NCBI GenBank assembly: GCA_947489175.1
Contig: CANLED010000099.1
Span: 1 to 7,128 of the forward strand
Direction of reading: 5' to 3'
Source of the DNA: Chitinophagaceae bacterium
GTDB lineage: Bacteria; Bacteroidota; Bacteroidia; Chitinophagales; Chitinophagaceae
Length of the DNA stretch: 7,128 nt
Positions 1-5,916 of the stretch are shown one piece after another (positions within the stretch are counted from its first letter, which is position 1; every line of letters starts with the position of its first letter). The position numbers and the translations under genes are program-made. Under the pieces are notes generated by a model. That model was given only the letters and a program-made list of their open reading frames with translations, did not search any database and was not told the origin of the DNA.

Positions 1-965
1 CTCACCCTCGTCTGAAACCCCTGACTATCTTCCGGCCCTAAAGTTATCAACCCCATTTTATTATTAAAAGAATCTGGTGGTGAACTGAGGTTTTCTATGG
101 CAATGCTTTTTCTGTGAAGGGGTGTATAAACCTGCAAATACGGGTATGCGCGGTCTGGGTAGATGTACAATTCAACACCAACAGATTCATCAGATAAAGT
201 GCAATGGGGCATGGGTTCATCCATGTCTAACACAAATGAGTTGTCTAAGAACTGGTCTTTTAAAGGAGCTCCCTTAAACCATTTTTTATTTTTGATAATC
301 TTGCCTGTTGGAAGCAAGGCTTCGTTAAACTCAACCTGCTTTTTAGCATTGATCTGAAGTGTAGCTGTATCAATGGTTTCGCCTAGTTTGAAATAGGGAT
401 GCCATCCGTCTGACATCGGTATATTCCTGCCGCTTCTGTTGTGGACTGTGGTGATGATGGTGAGTCTGTTTGCACCTTCCAGTCGGTATCTGATGTTCAT
501 GTCGAATGCAAAAGGATACCCTGGATCAGTGCCTTTATATCGGTAAAGGAATTTGCACTCAGCCATAAATGCGGATGCTTCCGCTATCATTATCTCGTGG
601 GGTACGTCATATAAAATACCGTGGATTGCATGTCCGTTTAAAATGAATTTCTCAGTTTTGTATTGCTGTCCTTCCCACGTATATGTTGAGTTGTTGAGCC
701 TGCAGACGAACGGCGATAGCTTTGCTCCCTTGAAACCATTGGTGACATTGGTTTTCCAATCTGCAGCATCAACGAAACCATCAATGATGTTGATTGTTTT
801 TCCATTGATATCAACTTCGAATTTATTTAAAATCCCACCTGCTGAGGGTATGATGGTCGCTTTAGCGCCTGTGGCCTCGTCACGCAAAATAATCTCCTCC
901 CACCCATTCTGTTGGATGCGGTCGCAATAAAATGTGAGCACTGATTGTTTTACTTCTTGTTCCAT
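1..965 (-). CDS. Aldose 1-epimerase family protein (3' end outside window)
   Basis: This is a galactose-mutarotase-type enzyme that would interconvert the alpha and beta anomers of a free aldose in the cytoplasm. The reading frame is open from the ATG at 965 to the window edge, giving 321 complete codons, and family members are usually about 320-350 residues, so only a short tail is missing. Family motifs are in order: the SPFVCRL segment near residue 84 with its Arg at 89, His115 in the AIHG motif, His189 in DGWHPYF, and the acid residue Glu291 in IAIENLSSPPD, followed by a glycine-rich end (GLITLGP). The two His and the Glu match the catalytic set of GalM enzymes. No signal peptide is visible. 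The ATG directly follows the TAG of the upstream gene with no gap, so translation is probably coupled. Sugar specificity cannot be read from the sequence; a hexose-6-phosphate mutarotase is a less likely alternative. Confidence 0.9.
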   Translation of the reverse strand, partial: MEQEVKQSVLTFYCDRIQQNGWEEIILRDEATGAKATIIPSAGGILNKFEVDINGKTINIIDGFVDAADWKTNVTNGFKGAKLSPFVCRLNNSTYTWEGQQYKTEKFILNGHAIHGILYDVPHEIMIAEASAFMAECKFLYRYKGTDPGYPFAFDMNIRYRLEGANRLTIITTVHNRSGRNIPMSDGWHPYFKLGETIDTATLQINAKKQVEFNEALLPTGKIIKNKKWFKGAPLKDQFLDNSFVLDMDEPMPHCTLSDESVGVELYIYPDRAYPYLQVYTPLHRKSIAIENLSSPPDSFNNKMGLITLGPEDSQGFQTRV

Positions 966-1940
966 CTACCAGCCAAGGATATATGCAAAAATAAGTGGCA
1001 CTACTATGGTAGCATCGCTTTCCACAATGTATTTTGGGGTATTAATATCTAGCTTTCCCCAAGTAATTTTTTCATTGGGAACAGCTCCTGAATATGATCC
1101 GTATGAAGTGGTTGAGTCGCTCACCTGACAGAAATAACTCCAAAAAGGAACATCATGCCATTCAAGATCTTGGTACATCATTGGTACTACACAAATAGGG
1201 AAATCACCTGCAATACCACCACCTATTTGGAAGAAACCAACGCCTTTTCCGCCGCTATTCTTTCTGTACCAGTCCGCCAACCAAACCATGTATTCGATAC
1301 CACTTTTCATGGTGGTTGCTTTCATTTCATTTTTGATGATATATGATGCAAAAATATTTCCCATGGTGCTGTCTTCCCAACCGCCAACGATAATGGGCAG
1401 GTTGCGCTCAGCTGCTGCTATCATCCAACTATCTTTGGTATCAATCTCATAATCATCTTTCATGACACCGCTGTTTAGCAGGGTGTACATGTATTCGTGT
1501 GGGAAATAACGTTCACCCTTTTCGTCTGCGTCTTTCCAAAGTTTAACGATGTGTTTTTGGATTCTTCTGAATGCTTCTTCCTCTGGAATACAGGTGTCTG
1601 TTACCCTGTTCAATCCTTGCTCGAGCAATTCCCATTCTTGTTGAGGGGTAAGGTCGCGGTAGTTAGGAACCCTTTTGTAGTGGCTATGAGCAACCAGGTT
1701 CATGATATCTTCTTCAAGGTTTGCGCCTGTACAAGAGATGATGTCTATTTTACCCTGGCGAATCATTTCAGCAAGGGATATGCCAAGTTCTGCAGTACTC
1801 ATGGCACCGGCAAGGGTAACCATCATTTTTCCACCTTCTGTGAGGTGAAGTTCGTATCCTTTAGCTGCATCAACAAGTGCAGCGGCATTAAAATGACGGT
1901 AATGGTGCTGGATGAATTGAGAAACTGGGCCTTTTGACAT
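966..1940 (-). CDS. Deoxyhypusine synthase-like protein
   Basis: This 324-residue cytoplasmic protein belongs to the deoxyhypusine synthase family, in the bacterial 'DHS-like' branch. In eukaryotes the enzyme moves an aminobutyl group from spermidine to eIF5A; bacteria lack that substrate, and some bacterial relatives act as homospermidine synthases, so a polyamine role is inferred. Family features include TLAGAMSTAELG (residues 42-53), SCTGANLEED (69-78), the NAD-site region GGWEDSTMGN (186-195), the glycine motif GGGIAGDF (240-247) and SGAVPNEKITWGKL (284-297), which aligns with the SGARPDEAVSWGKI stretch of the human enzyme. The residue aligned with human Lys329, the catalytic lysine, is Gly245. 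The start is placed at the ATG at 1940, giving MSKGPVSQFIQHHYRHF, the usual N-terminus of the group. An ATG seven codons upstream would lie over the promoter. The downstream aldose epimerase abuts it directly. Confidence 0.93.
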   Translation of the reverse strand: MSKGPVSQFIQHHYRHFNAAALVDAAKGYELHLTEGGKMMVTLAGAMSTAELGISLAEMIRQGKIDIISCTGANLEEDIMNLVAHSHYKRVPNYRDLTPQQEWELLEQGLNRVTDTCIPEEEAFRRIQKHIVKLWKDADEKGERYFPHEYMYTLLNSGVMKDDYEIDTKDSWMIAAAERNLPIIVGGWEDSTMGNIFASYIIKNEMKATTMKSGIEYMVWLADWYRKNSGGKGVGFFQIGGGIAGDFPICVVPMMYQDLEWHDVPFWSYFCQVSDSTTSYGSYSGAVPNEKITWGKLDINTPKYIVESDATIVVPLIFAYILGW

Positions 1941-1958
1941 GGTTGAATGTTTAGGGTG

Positions 1959-1966
1959 CAAAAGTA
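1959..1966 (-). promoter_or_regulatory. Bacteroidota-type -7 promoter element for the DHS-like gene
   Basis: Read on the minus strand this is TACTTTTG followed by CA, an exact match to the Bacteroidota -7 consensus TAnnTTTG. A TTGG lies 22 bases upstream, as a weak candidate for the -33 box. Transcription would start near 1953, giving a leader of only about a dozen bases before the ATG at 1940. This supports choosing that start over the in-frame ATG at 1961, which lies inside the element. The promoter probably serves both the DHS-like gene and the abutting aldose epimerase. Confidence 0.55.
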
Positions 1967-1992
1967 TGAAAAAAAGGTATCAATACAGCCAA

Positions 1993-2019
1993 GGGACGAG
2001 GGACAGGGGACGAGGGACA
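1993..2019. repeat. Tandem GGGACGAGGGACA repeat (2 units)
   Basis: GGGACGAGGGACA at 1993-2005 is followed directly by the same 13-mer with one extra G at 2006-2019. Within each unit, GGGACGA and GGGACA are themselves near-repeats. The strand is strongly G-rich on the plus side. No function is evident. Confidence 0.75.
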
Positions 2020-2034
2020 AGGAAGCAGCCCTGT

Positions 2035-2070
2035 CATCTTGAGCGAAGCGAAATAACTCCCTGTCATCCT
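2035..2070 (-). repeat. Dispersed intergenic repeat, copy A (AGGATGACAGG...GCTTCGCTC)
   Basis: On the minus strand this reads AGGATGACAGGGAGTTATTT, then CGCTTCGCTCAAGATG. It matches a second copy at 2168-2202 at most positions, in the same orientation. The last bases begin another partial unit (AAGATGACAG, extending to 2031). The GATGACAG/TTCGCTTCGCTC type of sequence is a familiar dispersed intergenic repeat in several bacterial groups; that parallel is from memory. Confidence 0.6.
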
Positions 2071-2123
2071 GAATGTTTTATAGGGGGACCCTAAAAAAGG
2101 GGTTATGACGTTTAGTAAATAAT

Positions 2124-2156
2124 TTCCCCTCACCTTCTCTCGAAGAGGAAGGGAGG
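2124..2156. repeat. CCCTCAC-headed imperfect hairpin, copy 1
   Basis: The sequence opens TTCCCCTCAC and folds with CCTTCTCTC (2133-2141) against GAGGAAGG (2145-2152), with a one-base bulge and a short loop. It lies between the two dispersed repeat copies. A related hairpin with the same opening lies at 2498-2535. Confidence 0.5.
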
Positions 2157-2167
2157 TCCTCTTTTTC

Positions 2168-2202
2168 CATTCCGAGCAACGCGAGGAAACTCCTGTCATC
2201 CT
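2168..2202 (-). repeat. Dispersed intergenic repeat, copy B
   Basis: On the minus strand this reads AGGATGACAGGAGTTTCCTC, then GCGTTGCTCGGAATG. It aligns with copy A at 2035-2070, differing by a few substitutions and one base of length. The two copies are about 100 bases apart, in the same orientation. Confidence 0.6.
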
Positions 2203-2243
2203 AAGCATTATGTTAATTTGTTAGCCTCTTCACTTTTTTTAAT

Positions 2244-2289
2244 GGTGGCTTCGACAACTTCGGCAAGCTCAGTTACCGCATAAGCCACC
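2244..2289 (+). repeat. GGTGGCTTCGACA palindromic repeat, copy 1
   Basis: An 8-bp stem pairs GGTGGCTT (2244-2251) with AAGCCACC (2282-2289) around a 30-base loop containing CGACAacttcggCAAGCTCAG. The core is a diverged, lengthened version of the palindrome at 2404-2432, present here in the opposite orientation. Confidence 0.65.
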
Positions 2290-2403
2290 GCCATGCTTTT
2301 TCGCAATGTGAAATAAGGCATTTAACTTTTTTTAGGCTAAATAGACTAGGTTTTTTTGTCAATTAATCTGGAATGAACTCTTGTCAAGTTGCAAAGAAGC
2401 ATG

Positions 2404-2432
2404 ACGGTGGCTGAGCCTGTCGAAGCCACCGT
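2404..2432 (-). repeat. GGTGGCTTCGACA palindromic repeat, copy 2
   Basis: A perfect 9-bp stem pairs ACGGTGGCT (2404-2412) with AGCCACCGT (2424-2432) around an 11-base loop. Its minus-strand reading, GGTGGCTTCGACAGGCTCAG followed by CCACC, matches the copy at 2244-2289. It looks like a REP-type extragenic palindrome, not a terminator, since no T-tract follows on either strand. Confidence 0.7.
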
Positions 2433-2497
2433 ATTATAAAGGGATGCTGTCACCCCAATAATTCTTCACAATTTGAAATACGGAAATTGGTTAAATT

Positions 2498-2535
2498 TTC
2501 CCTCACTTCCCCTCTCGGGAGACGGGGATGGGAAG
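2498..2535. repeat. CCCTCAC-headed imperfect hairpin, copy 2
   Basis: The sequence opens TTCCCTCAC and pairs CTTCCCCTCTC with GAGACGGGG and a distal GGGAAG, with small bulges. It shares its opening and fold with the element at 2124-2156, so the two look like diverged members of one repeat family. Confidence 0.5.
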
Positions 2536-2575
2536 AAAAACTCAATAGCCTAGGGTTTAAACCCCAGGCTATTGA
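2536..2575 (-). terminator. Probable intrinsic terminator downstream of the stress-protein operon
   Basis: TCAATAGCCTAGGG (2542-2555) pairs with CCCCAGGCTATTGA (2562-2575) with a single mismatch, closed by a TTTAAA centre. On the minus strand the stem is followed after one base by TTTTT (2540-2536), as in a Rho-independent terminator for transcription coming from the stress-protein gene. It lies about 135 bases past that stop codon, which is rather far. The near-symmetrical core could also make it a dispersed palindrome repeat that has been co-opted. Confidence 0.55.
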
Positions 2576-2709
2576 TAAATACATTATATATTGATTTTCA
2601 ATGAATTACAAAGTAAGAAAGTGTTTTTTGTAACAAGATATTTTTAATCTTGTTTTTACACGGAAATCAATTGTCACAGTTATTAAACTTTAAACCATCA
2701 ACAGATAGC

Positions 2710-3531
2710 TCACCTGTGTGCCACAAACACAGGTATCTTGTGTTGTTGAATAATTTCTGAAAGGAAACTTTTTTTGAAAAGATTGGAGAGTTCGCTTCGT
2801 CCGAAGGCGCCCGCTACTAGCATGGTTTCACTTTTTTCGTTGATGCTTTTCAGGAATGACCGTTCAGATACAGATGAGATTACCTCCAATGTGAGGTTGG
2901 AAAAGTGTTTGGCGGCAAGTTCTTCTATCAGTTCTTGATAGGGCAGTGGTTCGTCATCATCTTCAATCGTTATCAATGTAGTTTCCCAATGGTAAAAATG
3001 GGGGAATAAGTAAGTGAATTGCTTTATCGCAAATACTGAATCAGGTTTGCCATCGTAAGCGAGCACCACTTTATTTGGCAGAACATAGTCTTCTGGTACC
3101 AACAATATCGGGCATTCTGTTTGTCTGAGGATTTTTTTCAGGTAATCGTTTGGTTGTTCCTTTCCTATATTCTCGTAAAATAATTCGCCACTTAAAATGA
3201 GCAGATCCGCAAACCTTGTCTCAGTTTGAAGTTCCTGCAATGCAAACATATCAGTGTCGCGGTGGCTCCTGAATTCCAACCCTGCATGTAGGCACCTGTT
3301 TTCAAAGTATCGCATGTTTCGGATGATTAAATTTTCTTCCGTTTCCAATGGCGACAAGGTTACTTGTGTTTCACCTGACATACCACTATAGCCTACGATG
3401 TCTCTGTAATCAATGGCTTGTAAAAAAACACCCGTAACAAGAACCTGTTCGTATTCATTTAGGAATGTAGCCATACGGAATGCGCCTTCAGAGAAATGAT
3501 TGCCATCTAAAACGAGCAGAATTTTTTTCAT
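2710..3531 (-). CDS. Universal stress protein with two UspA domains
   Basis: This 273-residue cytoplasmic protein has two tandem UspA folds, at about residues 1-147 and 152-273. Each begins with the family's first beta strand (MKKILLVLDG; NKVVLAYDG) and ends with its last (CPILLVPE; IPVFVAHR). The second domain keeps most of the nucleotide loop, GAFGRSELSNLFKKSF (241-256): the G-x2-G part is present, but the final glycine before Ser is Lys254. The first domain's equivalent (SGELFYENIG, 114-123) is clearly degenerate. ATP binding is therefore uncertain and at most likely in one domain. Tandem Usp proteins of this length are common in Bacteroidota, usually with roles in stress survival. It starts 12 bases after the stop of the TerB-like gene and is probably co-transcribed with it. 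Specific role unknown. Confidence 0.9.
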   Translation of the reverse strand: MKKILLVLDGNHFSEGAFRMATFLNEYEQVLVTGVFLQAIDYRDIVGYSGMSGETQVTLSPLETEENLIIRNMRYFENRCLHAGLEFRSHRDTDMFALQELQTETRFADLLILSGELFYENIGKEQPNDYLKKILRQTECPILLVPEDYVLPNKVVLAYDGKPDSVFAIKQFTYLFPHFYHWETTLITIEDDDEPLPYQELIEELAAKHFSNLTLEVISSVSERSFLKSINEKSETMLVAGAFGRSELSNLFKKSFLSEIIQQHKIPVFVAHR

Positions 3532-3543
3532 GGTATGTTTTTT

Positions 3544-3957
3544 TTAGAATATAAGTTGAGAAGCTTGTAAACTTAAGAGGTTAGCGCGGAGCTCAATGAG
3601 CATTTTATTTTCTTTGTTATTTACATGATAATAGGCATCTGAAAGGTGCTCTGCTAGCTTTAAACACAAGCCTAATTCATATTCATTAAGTTCATTTCGG
3701 TACTCGTGGGTAAATTCCAAAAAATTTTCAAAAGCTTCTTCTTCTTTGAGCGACATTGCCTCCGACGTTTCAAACGAAAATTGGGTAATCCAAGCATTAT
3801 TTGTGCCGTATTGATCCGTATCCTTTTCTTTTTGAAGCAATCTCTCACTGATTAAATTCGAGATTGTTTGTTTTTCTTTCTTTGATATAGAATCATCTGC
3901 TATGGCTACTGCATAAAGTAACTTACCCAGGGCTGTATAAAAAAGTTCAGTGCTCAT
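3544..3957 (-). CDS. Small TerB-like helical protein
   Basis: This is a 137-residue acidic, all-helical protein with no signal peptide or membrane segment. The N-terminal part, KLLYAVAIADDSISKKEKQT (residues 12-31), has the pattern of TerB/tellurite-resistance-like domains: a hydrophobic helix, then an acidic turn and an Ser-x-x-Glu helix. A later segment, HVNNKENKMLIEL (111-123), has a similar layout. Family membership is a moderate call and the function is unknown. I chose the ATG at 3957 over the ATG at 4038. The extra 27 residues are Phe/His-rich, unlike the rest, and do not look like part of the domain, and MSTELFYTALGKLLYAV is a natural start. It is the first gene of a pair with the universal stress protein, separated by 12 bases, and is divergent from crtZ. 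Confidence 0.75.
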   Translation of the reverse strand: MSTELFYTALGKLLYAVAIADDSISKKEKQTISNLISERLLQKEKDTDQYGTNNAWITQFSFETSEAMSLKEEEAFENFLEFTHEYRNELNEYELGLCLKLAEHLSDAYYHVNNKENKMLIELRANLLSLQASQLIF

Positions 3958-4112
3958 CGTAGTATATTTATGCAAAAAAAAGGGTGATAGGGAGATAAAA
4001 AAGTGACCGCAGTCATGAGTTTTTATAATTTTAATCAATCTAAATCAACTCTGCTGAACTTTCAGCTTTATAACGTGTTTATAATTGAAGGATTAATTTA
4101 ACTTTACACTAT
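3958..4112. promoter_or_regulatory. Divergent promoter region between the TerB-like gene and crtZ
   Basis: This AT-rich 155-base spacer must hold promoters for both directions. On the plus side, TAACTTTA (4099-4106) matches 7 of 8 positions of the TAnnTTTG -7 consensus, but it ends only 6 bases before the crtZ ATG, which would imply an almost leaderless message. On the minus side, TTTTTTTTGCA near 3971-3981 resembles the TTTGCA end of the consensus but lacks the TA. Neither is firm. Confidence 0.35.
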
Positions 4113-4613
4113 ATGATTCCTGTTTTATATTTTTTAGTAATTGTAGGTGTTTTTCTATTGATGGAGGGCATATCATGGTGTACCCATAGATGGGTTATGC
4201 ATGGTTTTCTTTGGTATCTCCATAAAGATCACCACCAAGTTGAGCCAGGCTTTTTTGAAAAAAATGATGCTTTTTTCATCATATTTGCAGTCCCTAGCTT
4301 TTTATCCATCATGTATGGTTCTACTGCGCATATTTGGTGGCTCCAAGCAATCGGATTTGGCATCATGGCGTATGGAGTTGCCTATTTTATTGTACATGAT
4401 GTGATAATCCATCAACGTTTTAAGTGGTTTTCAAGAAGCAAAAACACTTACATCCGTGCAATTAGGTGGGCCCACAAAATGCACCACAAACACCTTCACA
4501 AACACCAAGGAGAAAGCTTTGGCATGCTATATGTTCATAAAAAATATTGGGAAAAAGTGAGAAGGGATAAGCAACTTATGGCCGCTAAAAAAGTTGAATA
4601 TGCACCGGAATGA
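4113..4613 (+). CDS. crtZ: Beta-carotene 3-hydroxylase
   Basis: This is a 166-residue integral membrane di-iron hydroxylase that adds hydroxyl groups to the beta-ionone rings of beta-carotene, giving beta-cryptoxanthin and zeaxanthin. All the histidine clusters of the CrtZ/fatty-acid-hydroxylase superfamily are present: HRWVMH (residues 25-30), HKDHH (37-41), HDVIIH (95-100) and HKMHH (121-125). Hydrophobic segments at about 2-20, 53-70 and 76-98 would anchor it, with the His clusters facing the cytoplasm. Length is normal for bacterial CrtZ. The C-terminal tail is basic (KKYWEKVRRDK). It is followed by crtY on the same strand, whose product makes its substrate. Its TGA stop is immediately followed by the AT-rich repeat array, so the array begins exactly at the gene end. 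Confidence 0.95.
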   Translation: MIPVLYFLVIVGVFLLMEGISWCTHRWVMHGFLWYLHKDHHQVEPGFFEKNDAFFIIFAVPSFLSIMYGSTAHIWWLQAIGFGIMAYGVAYFIVHDVIIHQRFKWFSRSKNTYIRAIRWAHKMHHKHLHKHQGESFGMLYVHKKYWEKVRRDKQLMAAKKVEYAPE

Positions 4614-4740
4614 ATGAAAAATGAAGAATGAAAAATGAAGAATAGAACAGCCGTGTAGGGTACAATTTTTCATTCTTCACTCTTCATTGATCATTTTTCA
4701 TTCTTAATTTTTCATTCTTCATTCTATTTCATTCCTCATT
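4614..4740. repeat. AT-rich inverted repeat array between crtZ and crtY
   Basis: The left arm (4614-4643) consists of ATGAAAA/ATGAAGA heptamers; the right arm (4665-4740) consists of their reverse complement, TTTTTCATTCTTCA and variants. A perfect 15-bp inverted repeat pairs TGAAGAATGAAAAAT (4622-4636) with ATTTTTCATTCTTCA (4665-4679) across a 28-base spacer. The transcript could form a long A-U hairpin between the two genes. The array fills nearly the whole gap and ends just where the crtY start should be. AATGAAAAATGAAGAATG-type simple arrays are, from memory, common in Bacteroidota intergenic DNA. Confidence 0.8.
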
Positions 4741-4741
4741 T

Positions 4742-5896
4742 ATTAGCTCTTCAAAAAAATACGATTATATTGTCACTGGAGGTGGTTGCGCAGGCCTGAG
4801 TTTCATCATGCAGCTGCTGCAATGTGATGGACTGAAGGATAAAAGAATTTTGCTGATTGAGCAGGATGCTAAAACATTAAATGACAGAACTTGGTGCTTT
4901 TGGGAAAAAGATGCAGGTCTTTTTGAGCAGGTTGTTTACAAGCGATGGAACAAGGCATGGTTTCACGCTGATGACTATTCATCCTTGAAGCAGCTTTCCC
5001 CTTATCAATACAAAATGATCAGGGGGATTGATTTTTACACCCATTGTTATGATGTTATTAGGAAGTCAGGCAGGGTTGAAGTTGTAAATCAGCAAGTTAT
5101 TTCATTGGAAAACATCTCGAATGGCGTAATCGTTAAAACCAATGAACGTATTTATCAGGGTGAATTTGTTTTTAACAGCATACTTTTCGAAAAACCCCAA
5201 ATCAAAGAGGGACAGTTTTACCTGCTCCAGCATTTCAAGGGTTGGGTTATTGAAACTTCAATCCCAGCCTTCAAACCAGACGAAGCTACTTTGATGGATT
5301 TTCGTGTCGATCAACAAGAGGGTACTACGTTTGTTTATGTAATGCCACTCTCTGAAACCATTGCTTTGGTTGAATTTACGCTGTTTACGCCATCACTGCT
5401 AGAAGATGCACAATACGATATTGCCCTGAAAGATTATATAGCAAGTAAGTTGGGGATTGCTGATTATACCGTAACTGAAAGTGAGTTTGGGGTAATTCCG
5501 ATGACAGATCATGATTTCCCGACTAATGACGGGCGGATTGTTTACTTGGGAACAGCGGGGGGACAAACCAAGCCTTCAAGTGGATACACATTCAAATTCA
5601 TACAAAAACATGCTGCATCACTGGTAAAACAACTTGAAAAAGAAGGCAATCCTTTTGTAAAAGTAAGCCTTCTTAAAAAGCGTTTTTCATGGTACGATCG
5701 TGTTCTACTTCATATTTTATTTTATCGAAAAGTAGAAGGATCACGTGTTTTTTACCTTCTTTTCAAGAGAAACAAAATAAGCCGTTTGTTTGCATTTCTA
5801 GACAACGAATCTTCAATCAATCAGGAATTGATATTGTTGAATACATTGCCACAGTGGCCATTTATGAAGGCAGGACTAAAGGAGATGGTTAAGTGA
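4742..5896 (+). CDS. crtY: Lycopene beta-cyclase with a non-standard start codon
   Basis: This FAD-dependent cyclase of the CrtY type turns lycopene into beta-carotene at the membrane. The dinucleotide-binding motif YDYIVTGGGCAGLS is at residues 7-20. It is followed by DRTWCFWEKD (48-57), MDFRVDQ (185-191), FVYVMPLSETIALVEFT (197-213) and GTAGGQTKPSSGYTF (270-284), all characteristic of the family. Numbering starts at the ATT at 4742, which gives 384 residues, a usual CrtY length. No ATG, GTG or TTG is in frame between the upstream stop (4688-4690) and the internal ATG at 4808, which would remove the whole FAD motif. ATT at 4742 is the best-placed start by homology (xSSSKKYDYIV); ATT at 4721 or 4700 would add repeat-derived residues. 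If ATT does not work, the gene would be poorly expressed or dead, although the rest of the frame is intact. Confidence 0.88.
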   Translation: MSSSKKYDYIVTGGGCAGLSFIMQLLQCDGLKDKRILLIEQDAKTLNDRTWCFWEKDAGLFEQVVYKRWNKAWFHADDYSSLKQLSPYQYKMIRGIDFYTHCYDVIRKSGRVEVVNQQVISLENISNGVIVKTNERIYQGEFVFNSILFEKPQIKEGQFYLLQHFKGWVIETSIPAFKPDEATLMDFRVDQQEGTTFVYVMPLSETIALVEFTLFTPSLLEDAQYDIALKDYIASKLGIADYTVTESEFGVIPMTDHDFPTNDGRIVYLGTAGGQTKPSSGYTFKFIQKHAASLVKQLEKEGNPFVKVSLLKKRFSWYDRVLLHILFYRKVEGSRVFYLLFKRNKISRLFAFLDNESSINQELILLNTLPQWPFMKAGLKEMVK

Positions 5897-5916
5897 ACAC
5901 GAATTTAGGAAAGTGC

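Larger units (their letters stand above)
1941..2709. other. Gene-free repeat-rich intergenic region
   Basis: No convincing gene lies in this 769-base stretch between the promoter of the DHS-like gene and the end of the stress-protein gene. Short reading frames here are made of repeat sequence and lack protein-like composition. It contains a GGGACGAGGGACA tandem repeat, two copies of a CTGTCATCCTGA/gagcgaagcg element, two CCCTCAC-headed hairpins, two oppositely oriented GGTGGCTTCGACA palindromes and a long hairpin with a T-tract. These are listed separately. The rest (about 2295-2400, 2433-2497 and 2576-2709) is AT-rich. Its only notable feature is an 8-bp stem AACAAGAT/ATCTTGTT at 2632-2654, followed on the plus strand by five Ts. 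Confidence 0.8.

Noticed and set aside
163..1937. Several plus-strand open frames of 63-146 codons
   Set aside because: They lie antisense to the well-supported epimerase and DHS-like genes and show no family motifs.
1951..2208. Open frame of 85 codons on the minus strand in the repeat region
   Set aside because: It is built from the dispersed AGGATGACAGG repeats and hairpins and resembles no protein.
2632..2657. Stem AACAAGAT/ATCTTGTT followed by TTTTT on the plus strand, as a terminator
   Set aside because: No plus-strand gene lies upstream to be terminated, and the 8-bp stem is AT-rich and weak.
3958..4038. Longer start of the TerB-like gene at 4038
   Set aside because: The extra 27 residues do not look like part of the domain and would fill most of the divergent promoter spacer; the ATG at 3957 gives a natural domain start.
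4614..4740. CRISPR-like array between crtZ and crtY
   Set aside because: The units are 7-base simple repeats with no unique spacers, and the two arms are inverted, not direct.
4808..5896. crtY starting at the ATG at 4808
   Set aside because: This would remove the GGGCAG FAD-binding motif, which is in frame just upstream and clearly part of the protein.
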